From Theropithecus gelada (Eukaryota; Chordata; Mammalia; Primates; Cercopithecidae), in contig NC_037669.1 in NCBI RefSeq assembly GCF_003255815.1, positions 136,212,003 to 136,276,002 of the forward strand: DNA of 64,000 bases. Reading direction: 5' to 3'. Position 1 is the first letter of the stretch. Each line of letters opens with the position of its first letter. Under the pieces are notes generated by a model, which worked only from the letters and a program-made list of their open reading frames with translations, had not been told where the DNA came from and did no database searches. Position numbers and translations under genes: made by a program. This document shows positions 56,720 to 64,000 of the stretch, one piece after another.

Positions 56720-56947
56720 GGTAGGTATTTTGATATAAGTAAATATAAGGTCAAAAAGAAACTGAAGGATAAGATTCAACTGAAAAGACAGAAGAGGCTT
56801 GAGATATGGAGAAGGGGGAAGGAATCAACTGGAAATGAATCAAGCCTGAGTTTAGAGTTTAGGTAGTATAATCTGGAGATTTGGAGGTAGAACTAGTCAG
56901 CCTAGTTTTCTGACTTTTCCAGCAATTCTTAGAATTTCCAAGAGGGG

Positions 56948-57240
56948 GCCGGGCACAGTGGCTCACGCCTGTAATCCCCGCACTTTGGGAGGCCAGGCAG
57001 GAAGATCACCTGAGGTCAGGAGTTCGAGATCAACCTGACCAACATGGAGAAACCCCATCTCTACTAAAAATACAAAAAAATTAGCTAGGAGTGGTGGCGC
57101 ATGCCTATAATCCCAGCTATTCAGGAAGCTGAGGCAGGAGAATCGCTTGAACCCAGGAGGTGGAGATTGCAGTGAGCCAAGATCACGCCATTGCACTCCA
57201 GCCTGGGCAACAAAAGCGAAACTCCATATAAAAAAAAAAA
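56948..57240 (+). mobile_element. Alu
   Basis: AATTTCCAAGAGGG before and AAATTCCACGAGGG after. Confidence 0.95.
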
Positions 57241-57315
57241 AAATTCCACGAGGGAAGTCTTAGTGTTGGAAAGATTTAGCCATGGTACTTGACCCTCTAG
57301 ATATGGCACAAGGGG

Positions 57316-57398
57316 GCTGGGCGAGATGGCTCATGCCTGTAATCCCAGCACTGTGGGAGGCCAAGGCGGGTGGATCACTTGAGGCTGGGAGTATGGGA
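57316..57398 (+). mobile_element. 3'-truncated Alu
   Basis: First ~80 bases only, no tail. Confidence 0.85.
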
Positions 57399-57821
57399 GC
57401 AAGAGATTCTAGAATGATTGATCTCAAAGGTACTTCGGTGGTGACGAGACAAGATAAGACATTCACTCCTGAAAGCATACTACCTAATTATGTGTAATCC
57501 TTGAAGGACTAGCTGTTTCACTGTCTGTTTACCACTCAAGAAAACATAATAGGGTATAAAAGTTACTTCATATAACTTACTTCTCTCTAGAACAGTTTCC
57601 AAGACATTCTTTGTATTTGATGCCCTTAACACATATGTATGCTTGTGTGCATCCACACACATATGCACATTATTTGGATGTGTAATTTTGGAGAACAAAA
57701 TTAAACTTCTCAAGTGAGTCTAATACACCAATCTCATTCATATCAGTAAGAATACCACTGAGCTACAATACTGCGTTTTGAATTGACTTCTATAGGATAA
57801 GGAACATTTTAAAAAATTATT
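57399..57821. other. Unassigned sequence
   Basis: No gene recognised. Confidence 0.4.
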
Positions 57822-57833
57822 TGTTAACACTTT

Positions 57834-58113
57834 TTTGTTTTTTGAGACGGTGTTTCACTCGTCGCCCAGGCTGGGCATGATCTCGGCTCACTGCAACCTC
57901 CACCTCCAAGGTTCAAGTGATTCTCCTGCCTCAGCCTGCCGAGTAGCAGGGATTACAGGCACCTGCCACCACACCCAGCTAATTTTTGTATTTTTAGTGA
58001 AGGGGGTTTCACCATGTTGGCCAGGCTGGTCTTGAACTCCTGACCTAAGGTGATCTGCCTGCCTCCGCCTCCCAAAGTGCTGGGATTACAGGTGCGAGCC
58101 ACCACGCCTGGCC
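57834..58113 (-). mobile_element. Alu
   Basis: Target-site duplication TGTTAACACTTT at 57822-57833 and 58114-58125. Confidence 0.95.
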
Positions 58114-58194
58114 TGTTAACACTTTATTATGGAAAACTTTGAACATATAAAGGTAGACAGGGTAACAATGAACCCATGCAGAGTTAAACAGAGC

Positions 58195-58860
58195 AGTCCA
58201 CAAGACCGCCAATACTTCTGACACAAACTGCAGAGTTCAGGAGAGCCTAAGACCACCCTCAGGTGTGGTAATTTGTTAAAATGACTCAGAACTCACTTAA
58301 AGCTGTTATACTCATGGTAATGGTGGGTTACAGGGAAAGGATACAGAGTAAAATCTGCAAAGGATCTAGCACTGATTTGGAGACTTGATCTATGCATAGG
58401 GCAGAGGCCAGAAGGGTTCTAAAGGTGGAGATTCCAGTTGTCCTCTCGCTGTAGAGTCTTGGACAACATTGACCCCTCCCAGCAATGATGTGTGAAAAGA
58501 AACATGGAGCAGTGCCAACCAGGAAAGCTCCCCCAAGCCTTGGTGTTCACAGTTTTTATTGGGACATCATGCTTGACTGACCATACAGTTGACCTCAGTC
58601 TCCAGCTCCTCTGGAGGTCAAACTGATACCGCAAGACTCAAAGTCGCCACTGTAAATGAGTTTGTGTGATCCAAATTCCCAAGATAAAGGACATTCTTAT
58701 CAGGCAGGATATGCTGAGGGTTTAGAGATTACCAGGGGCAAAGAAAGAGCAAAGGCCAACCCTGACTTAAAATCTATATTATATAACCCATTACTCAGCT
58801 TCAATAACAAGTATATCTCCAACCACCTTCCCTTTCCATATTGTTTTCCATTAAAAATAT
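58195..58860 (-). mobile_element. ERVL LTR, MLT2-like
   Basis: Matches in order to MLT2-type features: ATGACTCAGAACTCAC, GGGTTACAGGGAAAGGATACAG, AGGCCAGAAGGGTTCT and the CTCCAGCTCCTCTGGAGGTC stretch. It is diverged and lacks clear ends. Confidence 0.5.
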
Positions 58861-58865
58861 GTGGA

Positions 58866-59165
58866 GGCTAGGTGCCATGGCTCACGCCTATAATGCCAGC
58901 ATTTTGGGAGGCCGATGTGGGAAGATTCCTTGACCCCAGGAATTTGAGACCAGCCTGAGCAACATGGCAGGACATTGTCTGTGCAAAATATTAAAAAATT
59001 AGCTGGGTACGGTGGCACACCCCTGTAGTCCTAGCTACTGGAGAAATGGAGGCAGGAGGATCACTTGAGCCCAAGAGGTCGACTGCAGTGAGCTGTGATG
59101 GCACCACTGCACTCCAGCCTGACTGACAGAGCTAGACCCTGTTTCCAAACAAACAAACAAAAATT
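58866..59165 (+). mobile_element. Old Alu
   Basis: AluJ-like, CAAA-repeat tail. Confidence 0.95.
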
Positions 59166-59801
59166 TAGAAAGATAGTAAAATGGCAAAAATACTATCAAG
59201 ACCACATGTAGATATCCTAATTTTTGTATTTTACCCCATATTCCTTATCATCCTCTTTTTGTCTTTATCTATCCAGCCATACCTATAAACACATAATTTT
59301 TTCAGAACCATTTTTCACAATTATTTAGAATACATTGTACCAATGAGGCTCCTGTAATCTCTTAATTATCCCTTAATACTCTGTGCATTTTCAAAAAACA
59401 AGAACACTGTCCTATGTAACCACAGTACAACCCCCAGACTTAGCAAATTCATATTCACACATTTTTATCATTTAATTTACGAACCACATTCACATTTTGA
59501 TGATAGACCCAGTTAGATTCTTGCTAAGCAGAGAATCGAATCTAAGATTACAAATTATATTTAGTTTTTGTGTTTCTTTAGTTTTCCTTAATCTTGGAAT
59601 TTCCCAGTCATTCTTGGTATTTGATGCTCTTGAAACCTGAAAAATGTCTCTCAATTTGGTTTGTTGGATATCTCCTCATGATTTATGCATATATATTAAC
59701 ACATTGTTTGAATCATGATTCATATATGTTTTGGTTGGTGCTAAGTCTTATAATCTATAGATACTCCCATTATCTTTTATTTTTCTTGCAATTTATCTCT
59801 T

Positions 59802-60100
59802 TTTTTTTTTTTTTTTGAGATGGAGTCTCACTCACTCTGTCGCCCAGGCTGGAGTGCAGTGGTGCAATCTCGGCTCACTGCAACCTCCCCCTCCTGGGTT
59901 CACGCCATTCTCCTGCTTCAGCCTCCCGAGTAGCTGGGACTACAGGCGCCCCCCACCATGCCTGGCTAATTTTTTGTATTTTTAGTAGAGACGGGGTTTC
60001 ACCATGTTAGCCAGGATGGTCTCCATCTCCAGACCTCGTGATCAGCCCGCCTCCGCCTCCCAAAGTGCTGGGATTATAGGTGTGACCTACCGCGCCCCGC
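59802..60100 (-). mobile_element. AluY
   Basis: Target-site duplication GCAATTTATCTCTT at 59788-59801 and 60101-60114. CACTCACT duplication near the start. Confidence 0.95.
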
Positions 60101-60128
60101 GCAATTTATCTCTTAAAGAAATAGAGTC

Positions 60129-60449
60129 TGGGCATGGTGGCTCACACCTATAATCTCAACACATTGCAAAGCCATGATGGGGAGATCACTTGAGCACAGC
60201 AGTTCAACACTAGCCTGGGCAAGATGGCGAGATCCTTTCTCTATGAAAAAGAATTTTTTTAAATTGCTAGGTGTGGTGGCAAGCCCCTGTAGTACCAGCT
60301 ACTCAGAAGGCTGAGGCAGGAGGATCCTTTGAGCTCAAGAGTTCAAGGTGACAGTGAGCTATGATTGCACCACGGCACTCCAGCCTGGCAGCCTGGGTGA
60401 CAAAGTGAAACTCAATCTCAAAAAAAAAAAAAGAAAGAAAAAGGAAAAA
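60129..60449 (+). mobile_element. Old Alu
   Basis: AAGAAATAGAGTC on both sides (60116-60128 and 60450-60462). Confidence 0.95.
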
Positions 60450-60550
60450 AAGAAATAGAGTCAGACCAGGATTTTCTGATTGTATCACCACGATGTATTT
60501 TATGTGTTCCTCTGTTCTCTGAGTTTTCTCTAAATTGGTAGAATATAACG

Positions 60551-61040
60551 CAATACTTTTCAGACACTAATGTGCGTAAGAATCACCTGCAGAGCTTTAA
60601 AACCCCTGATTCCTGAGTCCCACTCAAAAGATTCTGATTTAGTACATCTGAGCTGGGCCTAAGACTTGACTTTTTTTGTGTGTGTGTGTGGAGTCTCACA
60701 CTGTCGCAGGGGCTGGTGTGCAGTGGCACAATCTCGGCTCGCTGCAACCTCTGCCTCCCTGGTTCAAGCGATTCTCATGCCTCAGCCTCATGAGTAGCTG
60801 GGATTACAGGTGCCTGCACCACGCCCAGCTAATTTTTTGTATTTTTAGTAGAGACGGGGGTTTCACTATGTTGGCCAGACTGGTCTTGAACTCCTGACCT
60901 CATGATCCACCCTCAGGCTCCCAAAGTGCTGGGATTACAGGCGTGACCGCACCTGGTCAAGACTTTACACTTTCAACAAATTTCCAAGTGATGCTGATGA
61001 GGTGCTGGCCTGGAGTTCACACTTTCTGTAGCACTGGTTT
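60551..61040 (+). mobile_element. MER5A (hAT-Charlie non-autonomous DNA transposon)
   Basis: TGTGCGTAAGAATCACCTG, TCTGATTTAGTACATCTG and AAGTGATGCTGATG follow the MER5A order. An Alu at 60672-60958 splits it. Confidence 0.75.
60672..60958 (-). mobile_element. Alu inside MER5A
   Basis: Tail contains a GT-repeat (60678-60690). Confidence 0.95.
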
Positions 61041-61375
61041 GGAGACTTGACCTAGCCTGACTTTTTTCTAGGTAGTGGTGTGTTCTTATATCAGGAGACA
61101 TACAATGTCTGATTCTCCTTAATTTTGATACACTAGTAGCTGCAAGTGCTCATTACCCACATCTATTAATTCTTGAGGGATTACAATGGTGTTATTCTAA
61201 TACTGTTATTCGTTTCTAATGAACTCAAATACTTCTATAAAGAGAAGTATTTCCTCTTCTGTGTGGTTACTCTGTGATATAATTTGCACAAAAAAGGTAA
61301 GATAAATGCTAGATTCTTATTTCCTATTTTCAAAGCGATGAGTTCACGGTATCCTCCAACAGTATCCTTGTGTTG

Positions 61376-61924
61376 TTTTTGTTGTCTTGTTTGGGTTTTC
61401 CCAAAAGCAGACCCTGAGACAAACAAGAGCAAGGCAGGCTGGTAGGGAAGTGGAGAGGTAGTTCAAAGATAGGATGGTAGCCAATAAAGTGTGTACTACT
61501 GAGCCCGTTGCCACAGTGAGCTGTCAAAGAGAAATTCCACTGGGATATGGTACAAAGTACATACCTTATAATTATTATTTCACCCCAAACCAACTTTCTG
61601 ACATCAGCATTTGAGGGCTACTTTCAGTGGATGTTACTTCCTTGGCACATCTGGCCTTCTACACATGTGAGTTGCAGTTTTCAAAAGTTTATGGTGGAGG
61701 TGACACTTAGGCACATATATGCAAATACTGGTATTTGGATTCAGTTGATGCATGCTGAAAGGTCAGAGACATAATGGGTGGAGCATGAATAGAGTCAGCT
61801 GCAGTCCATTCCTTACTCTACTGAGATCCTCCTTAAATTCACTTCTGTACTAAGAGAAGGTTATCACAATTTCAAAATGAGAGAGGGTGCAAAAGAATTG
61901 GCAAAAACCAAAACCAAAACAAAA
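61376..61924. other. Unassigned, probably an old dispersed repeat
   Basis: GGGTTTTCCCAAAAGCAGAC and GCCAATAAAG resemble an old interspersed repeat I cannot name. No gene. Confidence 0.35.
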
Positions 61925-62516
61925 CAAAAGAGGCAACCCACTAAAAAACCTCTTGGAACTCATAAGCAGTTACAGTAAAGTTGCAGGTACAAGGTTAACA
62001 CACAAAAGGTAATCACTTTCCTATATACCAGCAATGAACAAGTAGAATTCACAATTAAAAACAAAACCATTTGTATTATCAACCTGTAAAAATGAAATAC
62101 TTAGGTATAAATCTAGCAAAATATATATAAGATCTAGATGAGGAAAACTACAAAACTGATGAAAGAAATCCAAGTGGACTAGATAAATGGAAAGATATTC
62201 CATGTTCATGGATAGAAAAACTCAATATTGTCAAGATGTCCGTTCTTCCCAATGTGATCTATAGATTCAATGTGATCTCAGTCAAAATCCCAGCAACTTA
62301 TTTTGTAGAGAGCAACAAACTGATTCTAAAGTTTATAAGAATAGCCATGTAACATTGAAGAAGAAGAACACATTCAGAGGACAGATGCTGTCTGACTTCA
62401 AGACTTGCTAAAATTTAACTAATCAATACAGGTTAGTATTGAGAAAAGAATAGACAAATAGGATCAAGTGAACAGAATAGAGGACCCAGAGATAGACTTA
62501 CATATAGTCAATTAAT

Positions 62517-62813
62517 TTTTTTTCTTTTCTTTTTTTTTTGAGACAGAGTCTCGCTCTGTTGCCCAGGCTGGAGTGCAGCAGCACAATCTTGGCTCACTGT
62601 CTCCTAGGTTCAAGCAATTCTTGTACCTCAGACTTCCTGAGTAGCTGGTCTTACAGGCATAGGCCACCAGAGCCAGCTAATTTTTGTGTTTTTAGTGGAG
62701 ATGGGGTTTCACCATGTTGGCCAGGCTCGTCTTGAACTCCTGGCCTCAAGTGATCCACCCACCTTGGCCTCTCAAAGTGCTGGGATTACGGGCATGAGCC
62801 ACCACGCCTGGCC
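62517..62813 (-). mobile_element. Alu inside L1
   Basis: TAGTCAATTAAT (62505-62516) and TAGTCAATTGAT (62814-62825) flank it. Confidence 0.95.
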
Positions 62814-63063
62814 TAGTCAATTGATCTTTGACAAAGGAAGAAAGACAATCTAATGGAGAAAAAAATAGTCTTTTAAACAAAAGTTGCTGGAATGTCTAGA
62901 CTTCCATCTATAATAAAATTAATTCTAGACATAGTTCTTATACCCTTCACAAAAACTAACTCAAAATGGACCATAGCCCTAAATGTCAAATGCAAAGTTA
63001 TAAAACTCCTAGAAGATAACATAGAAGAAGATTTAGATGACCTTGGGTTTGGTGATGGCTCTT

Positions 63064-63356
63064 TTATTTTTGTTGAGACAGACTCTTACTCTGTCATCCA
63101 GGTTGGAGTACAGTGGTGCAATCTCGGCTCACTGCAACCTTTGCCTCTGGGGTTCAAACGATCTTCCTACCTCACCCTCCTGAGTAACTGGGATAACAGG
63201 TGCATCCCACCACACCCCACTAATTTTTGTATTTTTAGTAGAGATAGGGTTTTGCCATGTTGGCCAGGCTGGTCTCAAACTCCTGACCTCAAGTGACCCA
63301 CCCACCTCGGCCTTCCAAAGTGCTGGAATTACAGGCATAAGTCACCATGCCCAGAC
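63064..63356 (-). mobile_element. Alu inside L1
   Basis: GGTGATGGCTCT before and GGTGATGACTCT after. Confidence 0.95.
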
Positions 63357-63405
63357 TGGTGATGACTCTAGATATAACACAGAACACAATCCATGAAAGG
63401 AATAA

Positions 63406-63490
63406 CTATTAATGTCTTATTGTTTTTGTGCTGCTATAACAAAATACCACAGACTGGGTAACTTATAAGCAATAAATATTTGTTTATCCG
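63406..63490. other. Old repeat fragment
   Basis: GTGCTGCTATAACAAAATAC and ACTGGGTAACTTATAA are a common old-repeat signature; family not assigned. Confidence 0.4.
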
Positions 63491-64000
63491 GCCAGGCATG
63501 GTGGCTCATGCCTATAATCCCAGCACTTTGGGACACTGAGGCAAGTGGATCACTTGAGGCCAGAAGTTCGAGACCAGCCTGACCAACATGGAGAAACCTC
63601 ATCTCTACTAAACATACAAAAATTAGGCAGGGCATGGTTGCTCACACCTATAATCCTAGCACTTTGGGAGACCAAAGTAGGTGGTTCACCTGAGGTCAGG
63701 AGTTTCAGACTAGCCTGATCAACATGGTGAAACCCCATCTCTACTAAATACAAAAACATTAGCTGGGAGTGGTGGCACGTGCCTGTAATCCCAGCTACCT
63801 GGGAGGCTGAGGCAGGAGAATTGCTTGAACCCGGGAGGTGTAGGTTGCAGTGAGCTGAGATCATGCCTTTGCACTCCGGTCTGGGTGACAAGAGTAAAAC
63901 TCCATCTAAAAAAAAAAAAATTAGCTGGCTGTGGTGGTGCGCACCTGCAGTCCCAGCTACTTGGGAGGCTGAGGCAGGAGAATTGCTTGAACCTGGGAGA
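63491..64000 (+). mobile_element. Alu split by a nested Alu, runs off the window
   Basis: Left arm at 63491-63627; the right arm resumes at 63919 and continues past the end. Confidence 0.9.
63628..63918 (+). mobile_element. Alu nested in Alu
   Basis: AAAAATTAG flanks both sides. Confidence 0.9.

Larger units (their letters stand above)
58114..61375 (-). mobile_element. L1M fragment carrying several later insertions
   Basis: L1M-type sequence is seen at 58114-58190, 59166-59801, 60463-60550 and 61041-61375. Between these lie an MLT2-like LTR, three Alus and a MER5A, so the order of insertion can be read. Confidence 0.55.
61925..63405 (+). mobile_element. L1 ORF2 fragment, C-terminal part, broken
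   Basis: Sequence typical of L1 ORF2 downstream of the reverse-transcriptase core is easily recognised (for example the block equivalent to ATGGAAAGATATTCCATG at 62190-62204 and ACTCCTAGAAGATAACAT at 63005-63022). Many frame breaks are present, and Alus at 62517-62813 and 63064-63356 interrupt it. Confidence 0.8.

Overview
The window is vertebrate nuclear DNA from a primate, and the repeats point to an Old World monkey (macaque, baboon, vervet or relative). It is packed with Alu SINEs: I count about 87 copies or fragments, by eye roughly 35-40% of the sequence. Several belong to the young AluY branch with features I associate with cercopithecids: 'GGCTCAAGCC' in the 5' end, 'GATCCGGCCA' near the right-arm end, and a CACCTCGCCCGGC-type linker. 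Examples lie at 4411-4720, 5328-5631, 6376-6687, 27474-27777 and 45300-45601. Nothing in the window is bacterial, and there is no CRISPR array, operon or phage system.

The only intact protein gene is SLC33A1 (AT-1), the acetyl-CoA transporter of the ER membrane, on the + strand. All six coding exons can be placed with GT-AG junctions and continuous reading frame: 19786-20560, 30621-30811, 38510-38694, 38965-39082, 42238-42453 and 44091-44258. They encode 550 residues. The promoter is a TATA-less CpG island (about 18960-19960). It holds a palindromic GTCACGTGAC E-box and, ten bases further on, an exact CCAAT-N9-CCACG ER-stress element. Both motifs suit an ER transporter linked to the unfolded-protein response and autophagy.

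Layout. Positions 1-18640 are the upstream intergenic region: Alus, L1M, L2 and MIR fossils, a broken class I ERV with an env remnant (6705-8900), a MaLR provirus fragment (14581-15775) and a long polypyrimidine tract (13501-13684). Positions 18640-20560 are the promoter and exon 1. Positions 20561-44090 are the introns (10.1, 7.7, 0.27, 3.2 and 1.6 kb) with many Alus. Positions 44259-45140 are the proximal 3' UTR, with a possible long 3' UTR extension through several later AATAAA signals. Positions 45300-64000 are downstream repeat-rich DNA. It includes a fragment of an HNRNPA1 processed pseudogene fused to an Alu (51936-52543), a HERV-K-like solo LTR with target-site duplication (52990-54066), a layered L1M/MER5A/MLT2/Alu mosaic (58114-61375) and a broken L1 ORF2 segment (61925-63405).

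No new multi-gene system is visible. The most useful leads are the stress-response promoter elements of SLC33A1, its possible uORF and 5' UTR intron, the chimeric HNRNPA1-Alu retrocopy, and several unusual Alu arrangements. Family names come from recognition of consensus features, not from a database search. Boundaries of old repeats are approximate.
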